Position numbers and translations under genes: made by a program. The notes beneath the pieces were generated by a model, which was given only the letters and a program-made list of their open reading frames with translations, did not search any database and was not told the DNA's origin. DNA of 64,000 nucleotides, from the NCBI RefSeq assembly GCF_030345095.1, contig NZ_CP128360.1:3906001-3970000 (forward strand), given 5' to 3'. This document shows positions 8,830 to 19,389 of the stretch, piece after piece. Within the stretch, counting starts at the first letter, position 1. Every line of letters starts with the position of its first letter. This stretch comes from Solwaraspora sp. WMMA2056 (lineage in GTDB: Bacteria; Actinomycetota; Actinomycetes; Mycobacteriales; Micromonosporaceae).

Positions 8830-8867
8830 TTGACGGGATCGGGACCGGATGTCTATAACGTTATAGA
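8830..8867 (+). promoter_or_regulatory. GH2 promoter overlapped by a LacI-type operator
   Basis: TTGACG at 8830-8835 and TATAAC at 8854-8859 form a -35/-10 pair with an 18-bp spacer facing the GH2 gene. The perfect 16-bp palindrome TCTATAACGTTATAGA (8852-8867) covers the -10 box and has the central CG typical of LacI-family operators. Repressor bound here would block polymerase directly. Confidence 0.75.
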
Positions 8868-8936
8868 GATTCGATGTAGCTCGATGCGACTCTCGGCTCG
8901 ATCCCGTCCCCGGCCCGTCCACCCGATGGAGACGAC

Positions 8937-11282
<2,346 letters not shown>

Positions 11283-11337
11283 CCTCCCGCTGACACCGAA
11301 GCTGAGGACCGCGCCGGGCGCAAGCAGGTCACAGCCG

Positions 11338-12420
11338 TCAGCCGGGTAGGCACAACCTGCACGGGTGGACCACCGCGCCCAGCCGCTCCAACACCAATTG
11401 TTCGAGTTCACGGCGGCGGCCACAGATCTTGCTGTAGTCCAAGGTCCAGTGGCTGCCGCCGGCCGGCGTGCCGCTGATCGTCCGGCAGGTGCTGCGGTGC
11501 AGCATCAGATAGCTGGCGGCCGGATTGCGGTAGGTGTTGAGCACGAAGCCGTCCGGGTGCCGGTCGACCCAGGCGAGGTAGCCGGAGTCGTCATCGATAA
11601 ACATTTCCACCCCCGGCGTCACGCCGAACGAACCACCGCGCTGATCGCTGCCGCCGGGTCGTGACCGACCCCCGACCCCGGTGGCCTCGGGGTCGGGTCC
11701 GTTGACTGCTCGTCCGCCGTCGACAGCGAGGACGACGCCGTTGACGAATCCGGCGGCGGGAGACAACAGGAAGGCGACAGCATCCGCTACCTCACCTGGG
11801 GTGCCCACCCGGCCGAGCGGATGCAGCGTGGCCATCTCGGCGTCCACTTCCGGATGCCGGGCACGGTAGCCCTCGAACCGGTCGGTGGCGATGGAGCCGA
11901 GCGCGACAGCGTTCGTACGGATGCCGGCCGGCCCGTGGTCGACCGCCAGCGCCCGGGTGAGGCCCTCGACGGCAGCCTTCGCCGTCGCGTAGGGCAGCGC
12001 GCCACGAACCGGGCGCTGTGCCTGGTGGGACGAGACGTTTACGATTGCCCCGCCACGCCCGTGTGCCAGGAAGTGGTTGACCGCCGTGTGGCAGCCGGCG
12101 ACCGTCAGCGCCAGGTTTGTGGAGATCAGGTCCAGGATCTGGGCCGCCGACGCGTCGCCCATCCCCGCGTCGCCGAAGACCGCGGCGTTGTTGACCCAGC
12201 CGAGCAGCGGACCGGCGGACTCGGCGGTGGCCGCCGCCCGCTGTGTCGTCTCGGCGTCACGAGCGTCGCCGGTGATCAGCGTGACGCGTTCGTGCTGCCA
12301 GCCGAGCGGACCGGTGACATCAACGACGACGACCTGACTCTCGCGGGCGAGGCGTTCGGCGATCGCCCGGCCGATTCCCCGGGCACCTCCGGTGACCACA
12401 TACGACGGCCGCGTAGCCAT
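11338..12420 (-). CDS. Short-chain dehydrogenase fused to a small Cys-rich domain
   Basis: One 360-residue frame. Residues 1-240 are a classical SDR: TGGARGIG (NAD(P)-binding), NNAAVFGD, catalytic Ser in VNVSSHQ, and YATAK (Tyr and Lys); the substrate is unknown. After a Gly/Pro/Arg-rich stretch, residues ~273-360 form a separate ~88-residue domain beginning MFIDDDSGYLAWVDR and containing the spaced cysteines STCRTI, KICGRR and HPCRLC. I recall this second piece as a free-standing small protein in actinomycetes. It has its own ATG at 11602-11604 with GGGGGTGG just upstream, so it could also be translated alone. A good GGAGG precedes ATG 12420. Confidence 0.78.
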   Translation of the reverse strand: MATRPSYVVTGGARGIGRAIAERLARESQVVVVDVTGPLGWQHERVTLITGDARDAETTQRAAATAESAGPLLGWVNNAAVFGDAGMGDASAAQILDLISTNLALTVAGCHTAVNHFLAHGRGGAIVNVSSHQAQRPVRGALPYATAKAAVEGLTRALAVDHGPAGIRTNAVALGSIATDRFEGYRARHPEVDAEMATLHPLGRVGTPGEVADAVAFLLSPAAGFVNGVVLAVDGGRAVNGPDPEATGVGGRSRPGGSDQRGGSFGVTPGVEMFIDDDSGYLAWVDRHPDGFVLNTYRNPAASYLMLHRSTCRTISGTPAGGSHWTLDYSKICGRRRELEQLVLERLGAVVHPCRLCLPG

Positions 12421-12475
12421 GATCAGATGCCTCCTGCGTATCCTCGGTCCTCGTGGACAGCGAGGGCCGGATTCG

Positions 12476-13726
12476 ATGATGGTCCGACTCGGTCTCTTTC
12501 ACGAGCCGGATTTCCGGCGGTTCTTCGGCGCGACCGTCGCCGGTCAACTCGCCGACCGGTTCGTCTACCTCGCGCTGCCGCTGGTGGCGATCCTCTGGCT
12601 GGACGCCGACGAGTTCGCGGTCGGGGTGCTGACCGCGATGACCACGGCCGGGTCGCTGCTGATCGGGCTGCCAGCGGGCGCCTGGGTCGACCGGTGGCGC
12701 AAGCGTCCAGTGCTGGTCAACACCGATCTGCTGCGGGCCGCGCTGCTGCTGACGGTACCGCTGGCCTGGTGGGCCGACACGCTGACGATCTGGCTGCTGT
12801 ACGCGATCGCCCTCGGCCACGGACTGCTGACCGTACTGTTCGAGGTCGGCTACACCAGCTACATCCCGGCCCTCGTTGGCCGGGACAACCTGGTCGAAGC
12901 GAACAGCAAGATCGCTGCGGTGCGTTCCGCGGTCAGCATCAGTGGCCCCGGCCTGGCCGGCCCGCTGGTCGGCTGGCTCGGCGCACCGCTGACGCTGATC
13001 GTCAGCGCAGTCGGGATGCTGCTGTCCGCGCTCGGCGTACAGCGGATTCGCGCCGTCGAGACGGCGAACCCCGCTGCGGACCGGCGACATCTGATGAGGG
13101 AGGTTTCCGAAGGGCTGCGGTTCGTCCTCGGCCACCGGCTGCTGCGGCCGATGCTGATCACCGACGGCTTCTTCAGCCTGTCCCTGGTCGTCTACCAGAC
13201 AATGCTGCTGGTCTTCCTGGCCCGGCAGCTGGAGCTGAGCACGCCCGGCATCGGCCTGGTGCTGTCGGTGATGGCCTCCGGCGGGTTCACCGGCGCGCTG
13301 CTGGCCCGCCGGCTGATCGCCAGGATCGGTCCGGGCCCGGCGATCTGGCTGGCGCCCCTGTGTACCGCACCGGCCGCCGCGCTGCTGCCGGCCACCGCAG
13401 CCGGCGCGCCCCGCTGGCTCGCCGTGGCCGGGTTGGCCCTGCTGTCCTTCGGCGGGGTGGTCCGACTGATCGCGCAGGCGGGCCTGCAGCAGCGGGTCAC
13501 CCCGGACCGGCTGCTGGGCCGGATGAGCGCCACGGTCCGCTTCGTCCAGTGGGGCAGCATGCCGGTCGCGGCGCTGCTCGGCGGCACTCTCGGCGGCCTG
13601 TTCGGGCCATCCGTCGTGCTGTGGATCGGCGCGGCCGGTATGACTGCGGCCTTCCTGCCGGCCCTACTGTCGCCGCTGCGAACGACGTACCGCCTGCCGG
13701 CGAGCGCGAGCACCGCAGCCCAATAG
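12476..13726 (+). CDS. MFS transporter, EntS/macrolide-efflux type
   Basis: A 416-residue integral membrane protein with about 12 hydrophobic segments. It has the MFS loop 2-3 motif as GAWVDRWRKRP and a start (FHEPDFRRFFGATVAGQLADRF) typical of the EntS/MefA efflux subgroup. It is probably a proton-driven exporter of a drug or siderophore-like compound. The start is at ATG 12476 or the adjacent ATG 12479, with GAGGG upstream; an ATG far upstream is less likely because it lies inside the divergent SDR gene. There is no obvious partner gene. Confidence 0.82.
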   Translation: MMVRLGLFHEPDFRRFFGATVAGQLADRFVYLALPLVAILWLDADEFAVGVLTAMTTAGSLLIGLPAGAWVDRWRKRPVLVNTDLLRAALLLTVPLAWWADTLTIWLLYAIALGHGLLTVLFEVGYTSYIPALVGRDNLVEANSKIAAVRSAVSISGPGLAGPLVGWLGAPLTLIVSAVGMLLSALGVQRIRAVETANPAADRRHLMREVSEGLRFVLGHRLLRPMLITDGFFSLSLVVYQTMLLVFLARQLELSTPGIGLVLSVMASGGFTGALLARRLIARIGPGPAIWLAPLCTAPAAALLPATAAGAPRWLAVAGLALLSFGGVVRLIAQAGLQQRVTPDRLLGRMSATVRFVQWGSMPVAALLGGTLGGLFGPSVVLWIGAAGMTAAFLPALLSPLRTTYRLPASASTAAQ

Positions 13727-13747
13727 AACCGTAGCCCAGCAGAAACG

Positions 13748-13791
13748 ACCCAGCCTCGGCTCCAACCGCGAGAGCAGAACCGGGGCTGGGT
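13748..13791. terminator. Hairpin between converging MFS and DUF397 genes
   Basis: 12-bp arms ACCCAGCCTCGG (13748-13759) and CCGGGGCTGGGT (13780-13791) pair with one G-U and a 20-nt loop, between two convergent stop codons. It is likely a bidirectional terminator. Confidence 0.6.
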
Positions 13792-13828
13792 GATCCGAGC
13801 TACGGCTGATGTCGCGCTGTCCGATGGC

Positions 13829-14017
13829 TCAGGGCTTCAGGGTGGCGGCCGTCGATACGAAGGACTGCCACGCGGTCGGTCCGAAGGTCAGCATCGCGCC
13901 GTCGCGGTCCTTGGTGTCCCGCACTAAGACGCGCCCGGCGACGTTGTCGGCCACCTCGACGCAGGCGCCGGTGTCGGACTTGGTGCTCTTGCGCCAACGA
14001 GGCTTGGTCAGGTCCAT
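13829..14017 (-). CDS. DUF397 family protein
   Basis: A 62-residue DUF397 protein with the family pattern WRKSTKSDTGACVEVA ... VRDTKDRDGAMLTFGPTAWQSFV. Such proteins are nearly always encoded next to a DUF5753 helix-turn-helix regulator, as here. In Streptomyces such pairs (for example whiJ-type loci) influence development and antibiotic production. The gene overlaps the end of its partner by 10 bp, so the two are co-translated. A small regulator-binding or antitoxin-like role is inferred. Confidence 0.88.
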   Translation of the reverse strand: MDLTKPRWRKSTKSDTGACVEVADNVAGRVLVRDTKDRDGAMLTFGPTAWQSFVSTAATLKP

Positions 14018-14793
14018 GTCTCTCCCGCCTTCGTGATCAGTTCGAGCGACTGCGCGCAGGGTAGAGCGTACTGCCGGATCGACTCCCAGTCGCTCTCCAG
14101 GCTCGCGGTGCGGTCGGGCGACTCCACTACCCGGCCCTCCTGGTGGCCTTCGAGGAATCCGACTGTGCGACCGTCAACCGAGGCCAGGACGATCGGGCCG
14201 TACATCCCGACATACGCCGGGGTGGCCAGCGGCACTACGTGGATCTGCACGTTCGGCCGGTCGCCCACCTCCGCCAGCGCTTTGAGTTGCTCGCGCATCA
14301 CTTCCGGCCCGCCAACAGTGCGCCGGATCGCCATTTCGTCGAGTATCACGACCAGCCGGCACGGGCTGGTGGTCCGGGTGATGATCTCCTGCCGGTCCAA
14401 CCGTGCCGCGAGCGTCTGCTCGACATCCTCGGCTGGGACGTTCATCGCCGGTAGGAGAGCGCGTGCGTACGCCTCGATTTGCAGCAGTCCGGGGATCAGC
14501 GTCGGATGGTAGACCCGCAGCAGAGTTGCCCGACCTTCGTACTCGACGAACGGGCGGTACCACACGGGTGTCCAGTCGCCTCGGACGAACTCCCGGTAGA
14601 ACCTGACCAGGGCGGTGCCGAACACCTTGTCGACGGCCTTCAGGTAGTCCGGCAGTGCTGGCCGTTCGCCGCGCTCGATGGCACCTACGTGCTTCGCCGA
14701 GAAGTGGATCCGGTCGGCCCAGGCTTCCTGAGTCAGCCCGAACGACTCGCGCAGCCGGCGTAGCTCCGATATCAGATAATCGCTTCCAGCCAT
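14008..14793 (-). CDS. XRE-family regulator with DUF5753 domain
   Basis: 261 residues. The N-terminal XRE helix-turn-helix (ELRRLRESFGLTQEAWADR ... HVGAIERGER) is followed by the DUF5753 domain (about 85-255; FVEYEGRATLLRVYHPTLIPG, then MYGPIVLA). It is a probable DNA-binding regulator acting with the DUF397 protein encoded directly downstream with a 10-bp overlap. The pair is typical of actinomycetes, which carry many copies. Its target genes are unknown; the small divergent gene at 14957 is a candidate partner by position. Confidence 0.88.
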   Translation of the reverse strand: MAGSDYLISELRRLRESFGLTQEAWADRIHFSAKHVGAIERGERPALPDYLKAVDKVFGTALVRFYREFVRGDWTPVWYRPFVEYEGRATLLRVYHPTLIPGLLQIEAYARALLPAMNVPAEDVEQTLAARLDRQEIITRTTSPCRLVVILDEMAIRRTVGGPEVMREQLKALAEVGDRPNVQIHVVPLATPAYVGMYGPIVLASVDGRTVGFLEGHQEGRVVESPDRTASLESDWESIRQYALPCAQSLELITKAGETWT

Positions 14794-14956
14794 AGACCTT
14801 CACGTCCCCCAGATCACTCGAATTTGTTGATCTTTTGCTGGCCTGGACATCGCGTATCGCTCATCTGCCTAATGCCCCCTTCCATTGAGCACGGTTAGCG
14901 GTCCAGGGTGGAGCTCAGCAGAAGATACACCGCATTCGGAAACGAACCGAGGGGCA

Positions 14957-15427
14957 ATGATGGTCAGAAACGATGGGATCGGCGGGACGCCCAGGCTGGC
15001 CCGGTACACCTCGATCGGCACACCACGGAAAGTCGACCCGACACCGGGCCGGCCGCCGCTGCCGAAGCGCAACCCGGGGGAGACGGACCCGGACCAGGAC
15101 GACCGCTTCCAGCTCGCCGGGGGGCGCGGCGCCCCGCCGGCTCCCGCTGGCGCACTGGACGACTCGGCGAGAGGCGGTGACCCTACCTGGTCCCCGGAGC
15201 TGGCCAGAGCAGTCCACGACGCCAACTCCACCGCCCGGACCCACATCCCGAACCGCACCACCGGGGAGTGCCACCGGTGCGGGGGCGTCCCGGCGCCGTG
15301 CCGACCATTCCTGCGGGCGCTGGCCATCCTGGACCGGTGGGACGCGAGCTCTGCCCGGCGCATCCGCGCGGTGCTTCATCTGTCCGGGTTGATGCCGGCC
15401 GGCGAGCCGGACGACGGCAACGGGTGA
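14957..15427 (+). CDS. Hypothetical protein with Cys-rich C-terminal segment
   Basis: I do not recognise a named family. From ATG 14957 (GAGGGG immediately upstream; the adjacent ATG 14960 has better spacing) the product has 156 residues. The first ~80 are basic and Pro-rich and look disordered. The last ~70 contain SPELARAVHDANSTARTH, a Cys cluster ECHRCGGVPAPC that could bind zinc, and a helical end. Similar small proteins accompany XRE/DUF397 pairs in related genomes, as far as I recall. The opposite strand is also open here (14915-15442) but shows no recognisable protein. Confidence 0.5.
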   Translation: MMVRNDGIGGTPRLARYTSIGTPRKVDPTPGRPPLPKRNPGETDPDQDDRFQLAGGRGAPPAPAGALDDSARGGDPTWSPELARAVHDANSTARTHIPNRTTGECHRCGGVPAPCRPFLRALAILDRWDASSARRIRAVLHLSGLMPAGEPDDGNG

Positions 15428-15513
15428 CCCGGTGAGCGGCACTCGCGGTCGACGCGGCTCGCCCGGCGGGATCTCAGCGGTCGACGCGGCAAACGGCGGT
15501 TAACGTCGGGGAC

Positions 15514-16287
15514 ATGTCCGACCGATCGAGCGTGGCACCTGTCGACGAGGTGGCGGGATGGCTGGCCGCCGCCCGGGACATCCTGGTCCTGACCGGGGCC
15601 GGCATCTCCACCGACTCCGGCATTCCCGACTTCCGGGGCCCCAACGGCGTCTGGACCCGGGACCCGCAGGCCGCCAAACTGTTCACCCTCGACGCGTACG
15701 TCGCCGACCCGGCGATCCGGCGGCGGGCCTGGCTCGGCCGCCGTGACCATCCGGCCTGGTCGGCGCAGCCGAACGCCGCCCACGCGAGCCTGGTGGAGCT
15801 GGAACGGTCCGGCCGGCTGGCGGCGATCGTCACCCAGAACATCGACGGCCTGCACCAACGCGCCGGCAACAGTCCGGACAAGGTCATCGAGATCCACGGC
15901 ACGATGTCCGAGGTCGAGTGCCTGAACTGCGACGATCGTACCGGCATGGACGAGGCGTTGGTCCGGGTCGCGGCCGGCGAGGACGATCCGGACTGCCGTC
16001 GGTGCGGCGGCATCCTCAAGGCCGCGACCATCTCGTTCGGGCAGTCGCTGCACGAGCCGACTCTGCGCCGGGCGGTGCGCGCCGCCCAGAGTTGCGATCT
16101 GCTGATCGCCGTCGGGACGTCGCTGACCGTGCAGCCGGCCGCCAGTCTGGTGGAGGTCGCCGCCACCGCCGGTGCCCGCGTGGTGATCGTCAACGCGGCG
16201 GCCACCCCGTACGACCCGATCGCCGACGCGGTGTTGCGCGAACCGATCGGTACGGTGCTGCCTGTTCTGCTCGGCGCGCCGAGCTGA
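15514..16287 (+). CDS. Sir2-family NAD-dependent protein deacylase (sirtuin)
   Basis: 257 residues with all sirtuin core motifs: GAGISTDSGIPDFRG (NAD binding), TQNIDGLHQRAG, the catalytic His in IHGTM, zinc-binding cysteines as ECLNC and DCRRC, and VGTSLTVQPAA near the end. It removes acyl groups from lysines using NAD, giving nicotinamide and O-acyl-ADP-ribose. It is cytosolic. It stands alone on the plus strand, with no nearby acetyltransferase to suggest a dedicated substrate. Confidence 0.93.
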   Translation: MSDRSSVAPVDEVAGWLAAARDILVLTGAGISTDSGIPDFRGPNGVWTRDPQAAKLFTLDAYVADPAIRRRAWLGRRDHPAWSAQPNAAHASLVELERSGRLAAIVTQNIDGLHQRAGNSPDKVIEIHGTMSEVECLNCDDRTGMDEALVRVAAGEDDPDCRRCGGILKAATISFGQSLHEPTLRRAVRAAQSCDLLIAVGTSLTVQPAASLVEVAATAGARVVIVNAAATPYDPIADAVLREPIGTVLPVLLGAPS

Positions 16288-16309
16288 GGGCGAGGTGTCT
16301 GGCCGGTCC

Positions 16310-16645
16310 TCAGGTCGCCATGGCGTCGCGGACCTTCGCGGTGTCGACGAACTGTTCGAAGCGAACGATCTGGCCGCCGCGGACGACGAAGTGGTGCGCG
16401 ACGCGGACGTTGATGTCGGTCGTGAAGTCGTTCAAGGCTCAGCCCCAGGTCATCTCGCCGGTGGCGACCTTGGCGCCCTTCGTGTATCCAAGGGTGCGGA
16501 TGGGTTGCCGGCGGACGCCGGTGAACAGGCCGCCGGACACCACGTCCACCGGCAGGTCCGGATGTCTGGCCACGATCTCGGCGAGGGTGCCAGAGAACCC
16601 GTGGGACCAGCCGCAGTAGGCGTCGAAGACGTAGACGAGCTTCAT
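16310..16645 (-). pseudogene. Relic joining a DsbA-like N-terminus to an NTF2/SnoaL-like C-terminus
   Basis: Reading from ATG 16643-16645, the first ~40 codons match the start of DsbA-family oxidoreductases (KLVYVFDAYCGWSHGFSGTL, with CGWS at the active-site position). From about TLGYTKG on, the frame resembles the end of an NTF2/SnoaL-like fold (AHHFVVRGGQIVRFEQFVDT). An in-frame TGA at 16439-16441 interrupts it; after this the same frame continues to a second stop at 16310. The best reading is a deletion between two neighbouring genes plus a nonsense mutation, leaving no functional product. Confidence 0.72.
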
Positions 16646-16761
16646 GCGGGCCTCTCGTGTCAGGTGCCCGCCATTCGCGAGCTTACCCTGACGCAACAGA
16701 CTCTGACTCGTCAGGTATTCCGCCGTGCAGTCAGGGAATGGTGAGCTGGGTCACCGAGCAC

Positions 16762-17256
16762 TCAGCGTAGTCGGGGCAGGACGTCCCGGGCGGCGTGACT
16801 GAGAATCCGCAGGTCCGCCATGAATCGCTCCCGATGGGCGGCGGGCAGCGGATCGAGGAAGTACCGCTTGATGTTGTCGAGGTGTACCTGGGAGGCATGC
16901 ACGAGCGTCTGCTCGCCCAGGGGTGTCAGCTGCACCAGCCGGCCGCGCCGGTCGCCGGGAGCGTCGCTGCGTCTCACCAGACCGGCGGTCTCCATTCGGT
17001 CGATCAGCCGGGTCGCGCCACCCGTGGTGAGCACCTGCTCGCGGCTGATCGCCCCCATGGCCAACCCGGGGTCGCCCGCCCTGCCCAGGATCAGCAGCAC
17101 CTCGAACATCAGGTGACTGATGCCGCACTCCTGCTCGAGTGCCCGCCCGAGGATGTACTCCAGCCGGTTGGCCGCCCCCTGTAACCGACCGAAAGCCAGA
17201 ATCAGTTCGTGGTCTGCGGCGTCCTTCGCCGTGGAAACACCGGGGTTCTTCTCCAC
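16762..17256 (-). CDS. MarR-family transcriptional regulator
   Basis: A winged-helix MarR dimer of 164 residues. HTH: LAMGAISREQVLTTGGATRLIDRMETAGLV; wing: DAPGDRRGRLVQLTPLG. I chose GTG 17254-17256 as start because the N-terminal helix HELILAFGRLQGAANRLEY begins soon after and an AAGGGTG precedes it; the frame stays open upstream without a recognisable sequence. It lies immediately upstream of, and in the same orientation as, the DsbA/NTF2 relic, so its original target may have been that lost operon. No operator is obvious. Confidence 0.82.
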   Translation of the reverse strand: MEKNPGVSTAKDAADHELILAFGRLQGAANRLEYILGRALEQECGISHLMFEVLLILGRAGDPGLAMGAISREQVLTTGGATRLIDRMETAGLVRRSDAPGDRRGRLVQLTPLGEQTLVHASQVHLDNIKRYFLDPLPAAHRERFMADLRILSHAARDVLPRLR

Positions 17257-17350
17257 GGCGGCACACCCTTCGCGTTCGGCACCCAGCTCATCCGATGATG
17301 CCGCATCTGCTGCGTACGCGGCGCTGACGGCCGGCAGTTCGACCGGGCGA

Positions 17351-18853
17351 CTACGACGTCGGCTCGGTGCCCTCGGCGAGGGCCGTACGGGCGGCACGGG
17401 CACGCTCGGTGAGCTGCGCTGCCAGCCACCAGGCCTCGGCCACGTCACGGTCCTTCGCATAGGCGCTCGGCCCGCCGGCGGTGTCGGCGTAGACCGTGGC
17501 CAACCCGAGCAGCCGCTGCACCGGACCCCGGAGCACCCGGACGCTCTGCATCCGCGCGTACGGCACGACCAGCATCTGCCGGGTCAACAGCCCACTGCGG
17601 ACACTGAACACGTCGTCCGCGAGCCCGGCACCGAGCTTCGGCTGCGCCAACGGGTTGAGCCAGCGGGCCCGCCGGGGCGGCGGCGTCATCGGCAACGTGT
17701 CGAGCGCGATGCCGGGCAGCACGTCGACGAGGATGCGGTTCGCGGTGGCCAGATCACCGACCGGCAGCAACTGGTCGGACTGGTTGCTGGCGCCCTGGGT
17801 GTCCGGTGCGGCGTACCCGGCGACGTGCAACCGCATCCGCAGCCACTTCTTCCTACGCCACAACAGCGGCCAGGTCACCCCGATCGCCTGCAGCCGGTGC
17901 AACGGCACCGTCTGCGACCGGGTCTCGGTCAACCCGTGGCGGACCCGCAGCCCGACCTCGTCGCGGGCCAGCCGGAAGTTCCAGTCGTTGAGCACCCGTC
18001 GGATCGGCTGCAGCAGTATGCCGGCGGTGGCGGTCAGGGTGCTGGCGACCGCGATGAACGACCAGGTGACGTCCATCGCGAACTGGGTGACGACGAAGGC
18101 GACCCCGAACGGCAGGAACATCGTCTGCGGGGTGAGCAGCTGACTGATCAGCAGGTCCCGGTTGGTGACGGTGTGCAGCAGCCGGCCGGGTGGGGGAGCC
18201 GACGGGTCGGGCAGGCTGGCCGGCGTACCGTCGTCGGCGGCCGTGTCCGGCACGGACCCGGCGGTGGCGCCGCGACCGGCGAGCGCGAGCAGCCGGGCCC
18301 GCAGCGCGGCGGCGTCCGCGACGGTGAGGTACGCCAGCGGTGCCTCGGTCTGACCGCCGCCGACGACCTCCAGACGCAGCTCGGCCAGGCCGGTCAACTG
18401 GGCGAGCAGCGGCCGGACCACCTCGACGGCCTGCAGCCGCTCCAACGGGATGGCCCGGGTCCGCCGCCACAGCAGCCCCTCGTGGATGCGCAGCTCCCTG
18501 CCGACCACGTGGTAACCGGTGTTGTACCAGCTGACCACCGCTATCGCCAGGTAACCGAGCAGGCAGAGGACGACCAGCAGCGCGAAGCGGCCGAAGCCGA
18601 CCCGGCCGAGCGTCTGCCAGGAGAGTCCGGCGATGATCACCGCCAGGGCACGGCTGCCCTTGAGTACCGGGCTCAGCGGGTGCAGCCGCTGGCGTGGCTC
18701 CTCCGGCGGCACCGGCGGTGGAAAGACCTGCCCCGGCAGGGGATACGGCACCGGCCCGGTCGACGGAGGGAACGGCACCTGGCCGGTCGACGGAGGGAAC
18801 GGCACCTGGCCGGCCGGCGGTGGGCCCGGCGGCGGGTACGGCGGCTGGGTCAC
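17351..18853 (-). CDS. PH-domain (DUF304) membrane protein, YdbT-like
   Basis: 500 residues with a Pro-rich cytosolic start, two pairs of membrane segments (about 80-125 and 260-300) and repeated bacterial PH (bPH2/DUF304) domains. Each domain shows the 'RHGL....R....VPL.R.Q.' pattern, for example LRVRHGLTETRSQTVPLHRLQ and SVRSGLLTRQMLVVPYARMQ. The function of this family is not established; in Bacillus, YdbS/YdbT homologues are linked to resistance to heterologous bacteriocins. GTG 18851-18853 overlaps the stop of the upstream partner as GTGA, so the pair is co-translated. Confidence 0.85.
   Translation of the reverse strand: MTQPPYPPPGPPPAGQVPFPPSTGQVPFPPSTGPVPYPLPGQVFPPPVPPEEPRQRLHPLSPVLKGSRALAVIIAGLSWQTLGRVGFGRFALLVVLCLLGYLAIAVVSWYNTGYHVVGRELRIHEGLLWRRTRAIPLERLQAVEVVRPLLAQLTGLAELRLEVVGGGQTEAPLAYLTVADAAALRARLLALAGRGATAGSVPDTAADDGTPASLPDPSAPPPGRLLHTVTNRDLLISQLLTPQTMFLPFGVAFVVTQFAMDVTWSFIAVASTLTATAGILLQPIRRVLNDWNFRLARDEVGLRVRHGLTETRSQTVPLHRLQAIGVTWPLLWRRKKWLRMRLHVAGYAAPDTQGASNQSDQLLPVGDLATANRILVDVLPGIALDTLPMTPPPRRARWLNPLAQPKLGAGLADDVFSVRSGLLTRQMLVVPYARMQSVRVLRGPVQRLLGLATVYADTAGGPSAYAKDRDVAEAWWLAAQLTERARAARTALAEGTEPTS
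18756..18809. repeat. 27-bp exact tandem duplication in the YdbT-like gene
   Basis: Two adjacent identical 27-bp units (18756-18782, 18783-18809) duplicate nine residues of the Pro-rich N-terminal tail (PSTGQVPFP-type). The change is in frame and lies in a low-complexity segment. Confidence 0.85.
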
Positions 18854-19371
18854 AGCCCCTCCGCCCGGACCTCGCCGAGTGCGGTCAGCCGGTCGCGTAG
18901 CCGGGACGCCTCCGCCGGGCGCAGCCCCGGCACCCGGGCGTCGCTGGCCGCCGCGGCCGTGTGCAACTGCACCGTGGCCAGGTCGAAGACCCGTTCCAGC
19001 GGGCCGGCGGAGACGTCGACGAACTGCATCCGGGCGTACGGCACGATCGACAACCGTCGCACCAGCAGCCCGTGGCGCACCAGCAGGTCGTCGTCGCGTT
19101 CGGCGTACCCCCAGGCGTGCACCGCCCGTACGGTCGTCACCACCCGCAGCACCGTCAACAGCACCGCTGCGGCGAACCCGACACCGATGAACCAGAACCC
19201 GGTCAACGCCCAACCGACCCCGAGACCGATCAGCAGGAAACTCATCCCGATCGCCAGCCGGATCAACTCGACCCAGATCAGGTCGCGGGAGACCGGCTGC
19301 CACTGCACCGTGTCGGGCCAGGGCTCCAGCGGGCTGATCGGGGCTGCCGGAGCAGCGGAGGGTTCACTCAC
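18850..19371 (-). CDS. PH-domain (DUF304) membrane protein, YdbS-like
   Basis: 173 residues: a soluble start, two adjacent membrane helices (about 35-80), and one bPH2/DUF304 domain with LLVRHGLLVRRLSIVPYARMQFVDV. It is the usual small partner of the larger YdbT-like protein encoded next with a 4-base overlap. The two probably form one membrane complex. Its role is not established. Confidence 0.85.
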   Translation of the reverse strand: MSEPSAAPAAPISPLEPWPDTVQWQPVSRDLIWVELIRLAIGMSFLLIGLGVGWALTGFWFIGVGFAAAVLLTVLRVVTTVRAVHAWGYAERDDDLLVRHGLLVRRLSIVPYARMQFVDVSAGPLERVFDLATVQLHTAAAASDARVPGLRPAEASRLRDRLTALGEVRAEGL

Positions 19372-19389
19372 CCTTACGAGCGTAGGCGA

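Noticed and set aside
7729-8922. Longer LacI protein starting at 8922
   Set aside because: The extra 42 residues would span the operator and precede a normal LacI N-terminus; ATG 8796 fits the family.
14915-15442. Minus-strand alternative gene at the hypothetical locus
   Set aside because: No motif and a poor start. The plus frame has a ribosome site and a plausible Cys cluster. Not fully excluded.
16439-16696. DsbA-like frame as a complete small gene
   Set aside because: It stops after about 69 codons, and beyond the DsbA-like start it resembles a different protein family, so it is treated as a relic.
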